DNA of 15,161 nucleotides from Entrophospora sp. SA101 (GCA_958430865.1 CAUDNR010000799.1:1-15161); one strand, 5' to 3'; positions 1 through 9,747 are shown, numbered from the stretch's first letter. The notes: generated by a model not told the origin, from the letters alone. Numbers and translations: made by a program.

Positions 1-320
1 ATTAACTAATAACACAACTTATTATCCTTACTTTGCATCAAAAACCAGTTCATAAAAATACAATATAGATACATGTGCAATATTTTTTTTTTGTCTGACG
101 AAATTGATAAAATTGCATATTCGGACTTCATGTTATTTTATTAAATTTATTTATTAACATTTAATTGATTTATTATAATTGTGATGAATTTATGTTTAAA
201 AGTATTCAAATGCGAGAGAAAAGATTTAATTATTTTATTTATTGAATTTTTATGAAAAAAAAAGAGTAATGATTTTGAATGTTAAACTCAGAAACAGTTT
301 GGGATAGAAACCTTACTTGA
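1..320. other. AT-rich non-coding DNA
   Basis: Very AT-rich with long A and T runs. I see no open frame, RNA gene or convincing repeat here. It ends where the GTCGGTAAAGTG triplet repeat begins. Confidence 0.5.
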
Positions 321-322
321 TT

Positions 323-365
323 GTCGGTAAAGTGTCCTGTCGGTAAAGTGGGTGTTGGTAAAGTG
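323..365 (+). repeat. Three tandem copies of GTCGGTAAAGTG
   Basis: GTCGGTAAAGTG occurs at 323-334 and 339-350, and GTTGGTAAAGTG at 354-365, so the starts are 16 and 15 bp apart. Related words recur at 1301-1310 (TGGTAAAGTG), 5527-5538 and 5604-5615 (as an inverted pair), and 9748-9759 followed by a degenerate copy. The dispersed, paired occurrence suggests the end of a repetitive element family, but I cannot assign a class. The block sits just upstream of a decayed hAT transposase fragment. Confidence 0.55.
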
Positions 366-428
366 TTCGGGTCCCTTCTTTTCAGTTTGGAATTTTATTA
401 TTCACATACCTACCAGAAAACAATTTTT

Positions 429-702
429 ATATCAATTGAAGAATTTTTCTTCAGAAACCATATGTCTGATTATATTGCCAATCAAATTGAAGATGTTGCT
501 GCAAATTTATGGGAGACAAGAAAAATAATATCAGAAAAATTTCCTTAGATGGATCACCCATTGTATCAATTTAATATCCAAAGATATAAAATTTGTAAAG
601 CAATTATTATCAAATTGTAATTCAATTGCCAAATATTTTAAAAAATCATATTATGCTGGATCTCTTTTTCAATGAAGCTATAAGTAGATGTAATATAAAA
701 GG
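429..702 (+). pseudogene. hAT-family transposase fragment, decayed
   Basis: Three reading frames must be joined to follow one protein-like track. The first part, to about 545, ends in LWETRKIISEKFP just before an in-frame TAG (546-548). From 550 another frame reads WITHCINLISKDIKF and then NCNSIAKYFKKSYYAGSLF. From 671 a third frame reads NEAISRCNIKG, up to 702. A Cys-x-Asn-Leu-Ile-x-Lys-Asp stretch followed by an Asn-x-Ile-x-Lys-Tyr-Phe motif is typical of the hAT transposase catalytic region. The BED finger, most of the catalytic core and the C-terminal dimerisation region are absent. The track stops exactly where the next element begins, at 703. With a stop codon and two frame changes it cannot be functional. 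Confidence 0.55.
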
Positions 703-777
703 TTATAGAAGTTTGCCTAAAATAAAAATGTGATGATGCCAAAACTCAGAAAAAAAAAGGTTATAGAAACTAATAAT

Positions 778-842
778 CTGAAACTTAGTCACTTTGTCGA
801 AACTCAATCGCTGTGCCGAAACTACAAATGAACGCTGAAACT
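778..842. repeat. Four subterminal repeats with 19-bp period
   Basis: CTGAAACT (778), TCGAAACT (797), CCGAAACT (816) and CTGAAACT (835) are spaced exactly 19 bp apart, close to two helical turns, so all copies face the same side of the DNA. They lie inside the left end of the TIR element and overlap the 3' end of the BED-finger frame. The likely role is a set of transposase binding sites. Confidence 0.6.
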
Positions 843-1107
843 CAATACATTGATATGCTAGATGAATTTCCAATCTACTAGGATAAGCTCTATCCCATCT
901 CTGATGACAATATTTACAAGTTGCTTCGTAATGGCCTTTGGTTTTTTCATCTTCATGGGTCCAAACTTCTGACAATGGTCTATCGCCAGCATGCTTTCTT
1001 TTGTTATTTGACAATTCTGGTGTAATTGATGAAATTTCATATATATCATCATTTTCTTGTTGAAAATAATTATCTAAAGTATTTGATGTTTCTTTATCAG
1101 GTACCAT
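843..1107 (-). pseudogene. BED-type zinc finger, N-terminal fragment of a hAT transposase
   Basis: Read from the ATG at 1107-1105; the same frame stays open upstream to 1197, but this Met starts the sensible protein (MVPDKETSNT). Counting from it, Trp49, Cys64, Cys67, His82 and Cys87 form a BED finger: R-P-x-S-E-V-W, then C-x2-C, a W-x-R-x-x-P-S-x-L segment and H-x4-C. BED fingers lie at the N-terminus of hAT transposases and bind element ends. After Cys87 the frame runs into the subterminal repeats and the TIR (it stays open to 703) and no longer resembles protein. No RNase H-like catalytic domain follows. It could alternatively be a small repressor-like BED protein, but nothing supports expression. 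Confidence 0.65.
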
Positions 1108-1479
1108 TATTTTAAAAAAATTTTCAAAGTAATAAATTTTTACTATAAAAATATCCCACGCACAAGTGATATATATATCACATGGTAATAAATCCAAATT
1201 ATTTTCGTGGAAAGGTTATTTAATAGACGGGTTTAATTATTCATTATTAAATTGTTAATGTTAATATATAATTATTAATGTAAATACTGGCATTAATTAT
1301 TGGTAAAGTGATATTATCATTATATGCTTTATGAATCATTTGTTACACAAAAAAAGGCTTGCACATAGATTTTAGTTTTAGTTTCGGCATTTTGTTTGCT
1401 TGCTTGAAAAACCGAAACTAAATTTTTTAATTTGCCGAAACTATTGCCGAAATTTAGTAATTTAGGCAAACTTTTATAA

Positions 1480-2228
1480 TTCCAACCTCTTACTTTTTTA
1501 CATATTATGAACAAATTGATAATTATCATCTCTTGTCTTTCCCTTTTTTCTAATATTATATTATTGTTACATACTTACATACTTGTGTCATCTTTAATTA
1601 TCTATATGTATATATTAATCTGGATAAAATACTGCATCTACAAAACACGTGACAATAAAAATTTTATTTCTCAAAAACTGCCGTTGTGGCGCAGAAAGTT
1701 GTAGGGACAAGTGTCTTGCACCTATAGAACAAACGAATTTATTCATTTCAAGTGAGCCTTTTATCAAAAATAAAGAGGAAAAATAAATCATTTGATTAAA
1801 TTTACCCAATTCATCCGTGGCATTCATTCATTACATATGAAAATGAAGATCAATTACATCATACCTCATAATAATGATATATTGTAAAATTTGCTAAATA
1901 TGGAAATGAAATGAATTAAATTTCGATTGTTTTTATTTACATAAACTATAATTTATATTAAACTTCATTACATCACTAATAAAGTTAACGCTATTCCAAA
2001 AATTTATTTAATTGTATTACGACTACCCATACAATTTTTTAGGGGTTTTTTCCTAATATTTGATTAACTGTCAAATAATATAAAAATTTTTTTTTACATT
2101 TTCTTTTCCTTTATTTTTTATTTCAAGTTTTTTTTTATTACATAATAATTTAATTCGTTCTATTCTATATTTAATACTAGATTTACCTTTTTTTTCGTCA
2201 TTTAATTTTAAAGAATTTTTTTTTTAAA
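1480..2228 (+). promoter_or_regulatory. Kinase upstream region with T-rich tracts and an E-box-like CACGTG
   Basis: No coding features. A CACGTG hexamer, the core for bHLH regulators, lies at 1646-1651, about 580 bp before the kinase start. From about 2040 the + strand is rich in T runs up to the ATG, as in many fungal promoters and 5' leaders. I see no clear TATA box among the many AT words. The start is embedded in TTTTTTTTAAAATGATC, with A at -3. All assignment of function here is inference from position. Confidence 0.35.
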
Positions 2229-2497
2229 ATGATCGAGCAACTTAAAAATTTTATTCGTCATGGTAAACAGGCAAAACAAACACCTTTTCAAGAAAATCCA
2301 AAACCACTGAATCCCGAAGAAAATTTTAGAGAGAATCCAGAAGTAAAATCAAGAGTAGATGATGCAACCGTTGCTATGATCGTAGCGGAAGAAAAAGAAG
2401 AAAAAAATAAAATTCCAACGTATCCTGGTTTAGAAAGATATATATTCTTGGAAAAAATGGGAGAGTAAGTTGAAAATAACAATAATAATAATTGATC

Positions 2498-2533
<36 letters not shown>

Positions 2534-4167
2534 GAGACATTGAAATAAATGTGTTAGGAAAACAATAAAAAGCTTTAATTTTTAACTTCTAACTTAACAA
2601 TAACCAAAAAAATTTTTTGATAGTGGCGCATTCAGTAATGTGTATAAAGTATTAGATACAAGTGAAAAAAAGAAAGTTGCAATTAAAGTGGTGCGTAAAC
2701 GTGAGCTTAATCATTCACAGGTACAAAAAAAGATCAATATAAGTATAATGATGATGACTATTTTACATTTTAATGATAAGAAGAGCAATTTTTATGGATT
2801 GTGATTTTTTGAATTAATTGGAAATTGAAAACTTTTCACATTTTTTCAATTGTTTTAATTTTTACGATGACACAGTCCATTCATTCATTTTTTTATTATT
2901 CTTATTGTTATTAACTTTATTGGTACAGGAGAAACATCTTCATCGTGATATGAAAAAGAAGCCTCGTGCTATTGAGGTTAGCTAAATATTCAATAATGAT
3001 GATATTAAACACAAGCGAAAGTTATGAAAAAATTAGCAAATTTTAAAAATAACATTAATAAATTGATCAAATATCATTTATTTAATAGATTAAATTTTAA
3101 AATTTAATAATAACGATGAGCATTTACTTGACTCTTTTTACAAAAAATAAAAATCTAATTTTAGTCTCGCCCATTTTTATATATTTGTATTTATTTAGAG
3201 AGCCAATATTCTTAAAGAAGTACAAATAATGCGTCAATTGAAACATCCATCAATCGTTTCCTTATTATCATTTTCTGAATCAACAGATTATTATTATCTT
3301 GTTATGGAATTGATGGAAGGTGGAGAGCTATTCCATCAAATTGTTAAACTTACTTATTTCTCTGAAACTTTAGCAAGGCATGTTATTGTTCAAGTAGCAG
3401 AGGGAATAAGATATTTGCATGAAGAAAAAGGTGTTATTCACAGGTGATTTATTGATTTTTTTTTAAACTATTTTTTGTTCATTAAATAAATATATTCATT
3501 CATTCATCTATTCAAATACTTAAAAATTTAGGGACATAAAACCAGAAAATCTTCTTTTTGATTCTATTCCAATCATCCCTTCCAAGAATCCACCACCACC
3601 AAATCCCTATGATGAGTATAAAGAGGATGAAGGTGAATTTATCTCTGGTGTTGGTGGAGGAGGTATAGGAAGAGTCAAAATAGCAGACTTTGGGTTATCA
3701 AAGATAGTATGGGATGAACAGACAAAGACACCTTGTGGCACAGTAGGATATACAGCACCTGAGATTGTCAAAGATGAAAGATATAGTAAAAGTGTTGATA
3801 TATGGGCACTTGGATGTGTTCTATATACATTATTATGTGGATTTCCTCCATTTTACGACGAAAGTATTGACGATTTAACCGAGAAAGTTGCTAAAGGCGA
3901 ATATACATTTTTAAGTCCTTGGTGGGATAATATTTCAGATTCATGTAAGTTATGTTATAAATTAAAATTAAAGTGCGCGTGTATAAAAATAGACCATTTA
4001 TTCATTTAAAAAAACTTTTCTTAGCAAAAGACTTGGTTTCAAATCTTCTTGCAGTTGATCCTGAAAAAAGATATACAATCAATCAATTCTTTGCACATCC
4101 ATGGGTTAAAGATGAGGTAATTAGATAATATATTTAATTTATATAATTTAAAATAATAATAATAATA

Positions 4168-4214
<47 letters not shown>

Positions 4215-4816
4215 TATCATTTTAGCCATTCCAACCAAGAAAAAATTCAGCAAAAGATAAACGTATTGTTAGATTCATGGAAAAAGATAACCGACAACAA
4301 AAACTAAAACTTGACTCACCGCTTATTTATGAAGAAGTATTAGGCACACCGGGGGAAATCATTAGACGTAAAGATGTATTGTCACCAGGTATTTCTTTGA
4401 AGGAAGCATTTGATGTCGGTTTTACTATACATCGAATGGAAGAAGAGAGTGCTAGAAAAAGAAAGTTGAAGGCTATGAAACCAAATAATGCATTTTCAAC
4501 ATTCACTGCCAAATTAAACCCTTATACAACCGATAGTGATGATGAAAGTGAAACAGCATCATCACCAGAAAAATTATCTGTCATCGGTTCTAAAAATACC
4601 ACCGCTTCTACCACCTCCAGTACTACCAGTGGTAATAAGGCTACTACAAAGCAACCGGTTAAAATGAAAACAGGAACAGGTGTTGGATTTTCTCAATCAC
4701 TGGGAACAAACAAACATGCTAAAGAAACATCAAGACGTAAAGCGTTTGAGTTAAATATGGAAGGTGCGACTTTATTAGGGAGAAGACGAAAAGCTTTAGA
4801 GGCAGGTGGTATTTAA
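2229..4816 (+). CDS. Rck2/Srk1-type CaMK-group serine/threonine kinase (MAPK-activated), seven exons
   Basis: Exons 2229-2464, 2624-2720, 2929-2976, 3199-3443, 3532-3944, 4025-4116 and 4226-4816 join in phase into 573 codons plus TAA; all six introns are GT-AG. Landmarks: glycine loop GDGAFSNV (78-85), Lys100 in AIK, Glu134 of helix C, HRDIKPEN (208-215, catalytic Asp210), DFG 261-263, GTVGYTAPE to 286, and a DIWALGCVLY segment near 298-307. Between HRDIKPENLLF and VKIADFG lies an insert of about 38 residues ending GVGGGGIG. That glycine motif and the insert are hallmarks of the yeast Rck1/Rck2 and fission yeast Srk1 group. The tail holds a conserved-looking segment (427-451), a Ser/Thr-rich low-complexity stretch (about 478-515) and a basic LLGRRRK motif (560-566) resembling a MAP-kinase docking site. 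Known relatives act below Hog1/Sty1 in osmotic and oxidative stress; that role here is inferred. No lesions are seen. Confidence 0.93.
2501..2532. repeat. (TA)16 microsatellite in kinase intron 1
   Basis: An uninterrupted TA run inside intron 1 (2465-2623) of the kinase gene. It is self-complementary and likely to vary in length between strains. Confidence 0.9.
4152..4210. repeat. Palindromic (AAT)6/(ATT)14 microsatellite in kinase intron 6
   Basis: AAT repeats at 4152-4169 switch into ATT repeats from 4168 to 4210 with no spacer, so the two arms can pair as a hairpin of about 18 bp. It fills most of intron 6 (4117-4225) and ends about 15 nt before the acceptor of the last exon. Confidence 0.9.
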
Positions 4817-4872
4817 AAGATTGTGCATAATATATATATTTCCTTTAAAAAGTTGAGGACAGGTTTTTTTTT

Positions 4873-4878
4873 AATAAA
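4873..4878 (+). terminator. Putative poly(A) signal AATAAA for the kinase
   Basis: AATAAA starts 57 nt past the stop codon, preceded by a T run and followed by AT-rich DNA. Position fits a polyadenylation signal, but such words are common in DNA this AT-rich. Confidence 0.4.
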
Positions 4879-5436
4879 GAAATAATTAATATATTTATTA
4901 TTTATTATTAAATTTATTAACAAACAAAAAAAGGAATTTTTAATTAAACATAGTTTATTTTGTACATATTTGCTTGAAAATATAATATATTTTACCTTTT
5001 TACAATCAATGTCAATAATATAATAATTAAAAAGCAATTAATTAACAACAGCACATTAGCAGTAGGAGCGGGAACATAACAATTTTAACAATTTTTTATT
5101 TTTTACTTTTTTTAATTTTTTTTTTATTTTTAATATTAAAATACAATTAATAACACGCAAATCACGTGATTAATAAAAAAAGGTTCTACTTTTATTCTTA
5201 CCAGTTGCATTAGAATTAGAATTGTTTGTCAAATAAATAAAAAACATCAGTTTATTAACAAGTGGAAAACATATATAATAACGAAATACCAACTATTTTG
5301 TTAAATCTCTCTGGCACCTGTTGGATCTTTTAGATATTGAGTGTATGTTGAAGAAGTGTTGCCCAGTTAGAGTTGTGGCACTTTGACTGTCGAAATATAT
5401 TTGCCAAGGTCACTTGATTTGCAATTAAAATAATGC
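4879..5436. other. Intergenic AT-rich DNA with a CACGTG palindrome
   Basis: No coding features. AATCACGTGATT at 5160-5171 is a perfect 12-bp palindrome around an E-box core; it matches the general shape of Cbf1/bHLH sites. Whether it is used cannot be told from sequence. The rest is A/T runs. Confidence 0.4.
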
Positions 5437-5948
5437 TGAAACATGCCTAAATATCTGTCAAATGTCCAAATATCGATCAATTTAAAAATTGACAAAATGT
5501 ATTAATATGATTGGGGTACGTATTACTTTACCGACAACATACGGTGCATCATTTATCATTTTATTAGTTGTTTGATTATGTGGAGGTTAAAATGTACCCC
5601 CGGGTTGTCGGTAAACTGAATGCCTCCCATATGATTTACTATTTGCAAGAGTTGTATAAATCTTAATGATTGGGAAATTGATTAGAATGGGCAATTCTCA
5701 ACCAATTTTTAATAATTGATTAATTGTATATATTGATTGCATTCTTTTCTTGGATAATTTTTTATCATGCTAAATTGTTATAAATATAAAATTTGCGCTT
5801 AATCTCTTTTTTTAATATTGGTTACATTGTTTAAATAGTTGAGCCGCGCCGACTGGCGGTTTACTAGCATTCAATCAATGTCTTCTTGAATCTGTAAAAG
5901 GCATATTTTAATATCATTTATGCATTTTGACAACATCTAGGCATTTCG
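5437..5948. repeat. Diverged inverted-repeat pair around unique DNA
   Basis: The segment 5437-5466 (starting TGAAACATGCCTAAATATCT) resembles the reverse complement of 5922-5948. Shared blocks are GAAA-TGCCTA and TGTCAAA. Between them, 5527-5538 and 5604-5615 are a perfect 12-bp inverted pair of TTTACCGACAAC, the dispersed motif also found at 323-365. This looks like a decayed element or nested insertions; I see no coding sequence in it. Confidence 0.35.
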
Positions 5949-6364
5949 ATATTGTTTAGTAGGAATTTTGACAGCTTAAATGTCGATTGACGAAATATTT
6001 TGACACCAATTATCTTGCCATTTATAATTCTACAGGATTGTTCAAGCCTAGTCTGTTGAAACACCACACACAAGTCTGCAAGGAACGATATTACAACTGT
6101 AGAATAACTTCTATGCTGTTCTCTCATATTGCCTCTTTGAGCGTAACCTTTTATACAAGAATTAACTCAGTCAGCTGTTCCAATTAGCATAATTGGCAGG
6201 ATAAATGAATGTGATTTTGGACATTCAAGGGGATGAGAGATGTGATGGTTATTACATTTAGTGCAAAATCCATTATGTTTTGAGACAATGATGATTGTGA
6301 TGGTGGTTGTGATGACTGTGGTGATGATGTTTATTTTATAGCATGTTCTCTTATAATAATTTCT
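5949..6364. other. Intergenic DNA with a GAT/GGT-rich stretch
   Basis: No credible gene. From about 6287 to 6331 the + strand is a degenerate GATGAT/GGTGGT run, which reads as a His-rich string on the other strand. I treat it as simple-sequence DNA. Confidence 0.4.
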
Positions 6365-7045
6365 TTCTACAGCACCAAGTTTTGTCCATGTTTTCTTTGT
6401 ATGAAGCTGCTGATTATGTCAATTCTTTAACTGAAACTAGGAATATTCAAAGCTCTTCAAATCTTTGGAGAAGCCTTTAATGGACGCTATGAGCTGCATC
6501 AATATCTGTCATGGTATTATCTTTTTGTGCAAGATTCTGAATGGCTTCTAAGAGAATTCTCATTTTTGAGTATACGAGATCTCATTGATATAAAAAGCTG
6601 TAATCTTAAAAGATGGTTGACTCTCTTTATCAATAATCATGTGTTCAATACCACTGTCATCTTTAAACCAAAAACAGGTGATATCAATTAACATGTGATT
6701 CAATCCATAATCTGTTTCACCCAAGTAATAGATAATACCAAGACCATGCAGGAATGAAAGTTTTAATAACGTGTATCTACCCAGGTCTCTGGAGTTCCTT
6801 AATAAATCTGTTAATAAGTTTCCTCTTTCAAACAATACTAGTTGGTGGTCTCGCATACCTTGTCCCCATGGAAATTTTTTCATAAGCAAGCTACCGCTAT
6901 ATCAGAAGGCTTCAGGCAAGCGAGAGGCTTTAACCACAGGTAGAATTTTTTCGGATTTTAACAATATCTACTTGGTAAATAAGGTGCAAACTGGACCGTT
7001 TAACTGATGTTTCTCTAATAAACTGATGATGATGTTGGTGGCAAT
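6365..7045 (-). pseudogene. Decayed coding relic with Crinkler-like motifs
   Basis: On the minus strand one frame reads from about 7045 through LLEKHQLNGPV, KILPVVKAS, LPEAF, YSGSLLMKKFPWGQGM and on to a stop near 6560. In-frame stops occur at 6968-6970 (TAG) and 6902-6904 (TGA). The next track, from 6563 downwards (MRILLEAIQNLAQKDN), is in another frame and contains three more stops, the first at 6477-6479; it looks like a helical segment. The order of motifs, with a GPV stretch, a leucine-proline-glutamate-phenylalanine block and a GS...KKFPWGQGM block, resembles what I recall from the large Crinkler-like (CRN) families of mycorrhizal fungi, ahead of their P-loop. That match is from memory and tentative. 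With five or more stops and a frame change it is a dead copy. Confidence 0.45.
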
Positions 7046-7589
7046 TTACTTTCACGTTTTACCAACATGTCATTTTGGCAAAATTCTGAATTTCTAACTA
7101 TGAACAACCTCCTTGACAATGATGCAGTTTTGATAAACTCCAGGGCCCTGGAATTTAGTTGTATCATCATACCATCGGGAGAAACGTGGTTGGTTATATT
7201 AGCCTTATATGCGCGAGGAATATGAGAATGGCTATATTTTTAAATAAAGCAGTGTACTTTGGCATCTGTCAATTTCCGATAATCAATGTTGCATACCAAG
7301 CTGTTTGATGATCCAAATTGTTCAAGCGTGTTGTTTTTCTTTGCCCTCTACTTAATATTAACAACGGTTACGCAGACAAATCGTTTATTTGTTATGATAG
7401 AGAATCTTATAATAACTAACTTTATAGAAGACATAATAAAACTTGCTCCACGTTTTGATTTCAGTAGGATATTTGTAATAAGATATTTATAAAAAAAAGA
7501 TATCAATACAAAAAAAAAGTACCTGTGGTTGTTAATAAATAACTTATTATCTTCAGAACCAATCATACCAAATACGAATTTATTAAAAA
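7046..7589. other. Intergenic DNA, no feature recognised
   Basis: Short open frames on both strands here lack domain-like sequence and are rich in hydrophobic codons typical of T-rich DNA. I see no RNA gene or repeat. Confidence 0.4.
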
Positions 7590-7919
7590 TGACTGTTTTT
7601 ACGAGCTATTCTAAAATTTATTACCAAACATTAATGGCTTATTACAGATTTATAAACTCAAACTTCAACTAAGTCATCTTATTTTGCTGAACAAAGCAAT
7701 TCAAATACCCGAGACAAAACACAACTAACCAAAAAAAAGGAATATAAATTCCTTGGAATTCGATAAAGGTAAATAATATTGTTAAAGGACGGCTGTTTTT
7801 TTACGGGCTATTCTAGTAATAATAATAATTTTTTTTACGTGCTTATAAAACATAAAAAAAAAGAAAAAAGTTTAACAAGCAAATATTATCAAAGAATGAT
7901 TATTTTGAGAGCTATTCTA
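7590..7919 (+). repeat. Three diverged direct repeats ending GCTATTCTA
   Basis: TGACTGTTTTTACGAGCTATTCTA at 7590-7613, GGCTGTTTTTTTACGGGCTATTCTA at 7791-7815 and TGATTATTTTGAGAGCTATTCTA at 7897-7919 are related. The second and third copies also share about 20 bp upstream (AAATA..ATT..AAAGAA). Spacing is about 200 and 105 bp. Origin unknown. Confidence 0.5.
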
Positions 7920-8128
7920 GTTATTTATAAACATTGTCTTTAGTGAAGGATAATTAGATTGCCTTTTCTTAGATTAGACCATTGTCATTATTATATTCTC
8001 TTCAATCAAATCCTTTTTTTTTTGTATACATATAACAACATAGATTTGATTTGTTTGAGTGAACGGGATCTATTAAGAAATATTATCTTGGGTCAATATT
8101 AACATTTATTGGAGTATTCTTATAATGT

Positions 8129-8362
8129 GATCGGTGGTGCAAAAGTGTAATAAAAACTAATTGTCAACCTTTACACCAAAAGTTTCATCGTACTTTTTGC
8201 GCCACAGGGTGATGTGGCCTTTATATATGAATAAAATTGTTCTGTTGAAAAAAAACTTTCTATGTAGGAAACCCAGAGTTGGATAAAATTACTAATTATA
8301 ATTAACTTTTGCACGGAAAGTTGAGAACTTGCACCATAAATCCGGGATTTTTTCACCGGATC
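8129..8362. repeat. MITE-like segment with nested short inverted repeats
   Basis: GATCGGTG at 8129-8136 pairs with CACCGGATC at 8354-8362 with one bulge. Inside, GTGCAAAAGT at 8137-8146 pairs perfectly with ACTTTTGCAC at 8305-8314. The arrangement could be a degraded foldback element about 234 bp long. No target duplication was found and no protein-like frame is present. Confidence 0.3.
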
Positions 8363-8424
8363 GTCAATTAAAACTTTTTTCTATTTATTTATTTTTCAGA
8401 CTGACAAAAAAATATCATGCATAA

Positions 8425-8840
8425 ACTGAAAATATTTGGAGGCAAGCTAATTCATTCAATGCAGCAATCCAAAACGATGAAACTAATGCTCGGAGGACAA
8501 AAGATTTGATTACTAATCTTTTCTTGGGCGAAAAAGGATTAAGTGAATACACTGGGTCGGATATATTGAAATCATTAATTGCTATTGATGAATTTAGCCT
8601 CGAACCATTTTATTATACAATGAACTATTTTATAATCAAATTAAGATTTTACGAATGATTTATGTAAATGAAATTTTTGATGAATTAAAAATATTTGTTT
8701 GCAAAAAATTCGTGTTGACAGTGAAACTTATTTAAATCAAGTGAGTTTGAAACAATTCTATCAGAGACACTCAATAAAGTTGATGAAATAATTATTTGGG
8801 AAAATGTTCTTAAATGCACACTTATTTATTATTGAGAATT
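8425..8840 (+). pseudogene. Unrecognised coding relic, frameshifted
   Basis: A frame without a start codon is open from 8425 to the TGA at 8656-8658 (77 codons). It looks coding: charged and hydrophobic residues alternate as in helical proteins (NIWRQANSFNAAIQ, RRTKDLITNLFLGEKGLSEY, GSDILKSLIAIDEFS). Similar-quality sequence continues in other frames: YVNEIFDELKIFVCKK, then KIRVDSETYLNQV, then FETILSETLNKVDEIIIWEN, ending near 8836. Two or more frame changes and no plausible splice sites point to a dead gene or fragment. I do not recognise the family. Confidence 0.45.
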
Positions 8841-9747
8841 AATAAAATCAACCTACTTTGAAGTGAAACAGGCAGACTTTAAATAAGTTGAATGAATATT
8901 ATAATAACTAAATATTTCCACGAAAACTTGAGTATTCAATTATTGATTCTAAATGAGTTGATAGTGCTTTCCCAATAAAATTGTATTTTCTAATATATCA
9001 ACATGTAATTTTTTAATTTGATTTTGTGTTTAATTAGTTGTGCCAAATTATCACCTCCACGAAGATTGTATATTTTTACAAGTAGGTGCTTAATTTACTA
9101 CATTCTATTATCTAAAACAAATCTAAATCTAATCATCATCAAGATTCCCAAGTTAGAGTAAGCGCCCATTCATATAATAATGTTAATGTATCATTTGGAT
9201 TTACAAGCTCATATATAATATAATATTTCTTTGTGATTATTGTGAGTAAATATACTGAGGATCAAATCATTGAATTGTTGTAAAGCATTATGGTTGTCAA
9301 TATCCTTTTTGAATTTTGATGTGCTAATGAAATGCTTCTCGAAAAATGGATTACATTTGAAGAAAAAAGATTAAGAATTCCTTGACTTTACTAATATAGA
9401 ACCATGTAATAAAAGGATTCTTTCTAATCAAAATGGAGCAATTGAAACTTTAAATTTTAGTTTGATTTGCTACATTATATAAAATAAATGTTATCAGAAA
9501 TGCCTTATTATTGCTGTCGCCATTTAGTTCTTTTTCCTTGAATTTAACTGGGAATTATATTTATCTATCCAAACTATAAATTTAAACCAGGAATTCCAAC
9601 TGGTAAAGGAGGAGGTAGTGAAATTGAGAAATAAATGAAGTCTGTCTTCTTTTCTTGCTGAGATGGGTCTGACTTATTTCATCGACAATTTATCACCATC
9701 ACCACTATCACCTCATTTATCATTGGTATGATGCATGTAAACTAACC
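8841..9747. other. Intergenic DNA, no feature recognised
   Basis: AT-rich sequence with frequent stops in all frames. I see no RNA gene, ordered repeat or domain-like peptide. Confidence 0.4.

Larger units (their letters stand above)
703..1479. mobile_element. 777-bp TIR element carrying a BED-finger fragment (hAT-like deletion derivative)
   Basis: The ends are imperfect inverted repeats: 703-721 (TTATAGAAGTTTGCCTAAA) matches the reverse complement of 1461-1479 at 18 of 19 positions. Inside each end lie repeated CCGAAACT-type words. On the left, copies start at 778, 797, 816 and 835, an exact 19-bp period, with looser copies at 739 and 764. On the right they lie at 1380-1387 (inverted), 1412-1419, 1435-1442 and 1446-1453. 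Subterminal repeats of this kind are typical of hAT elements, where they bind transposase. The interior encodes only a BED finger, so the element is probably an internally deleted, non-autonomous copy. I could not identify a target-site duplication. Confidence 0.6.

Noticed and set aside
1507..1704. Hydrophobic plus-strand ORF upstream of the kinase
   Set aside because: Its Ile/Leu/Tyr-rich sequence is what T-rich DNA encodes by chance; there is no domain or splice context.
2288..2482. Minus-strand ORF opposite kinase exon 1
   Set aside because: Shadow of the coding exon; low-complexity Ser/Phe composition and no support as a gene.
6771..7007. Plus-strand ORF overlapping the Crinkler-like relic
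   Set aside because: The minus-strand frame reads as conserved protein; the plus strand does not.
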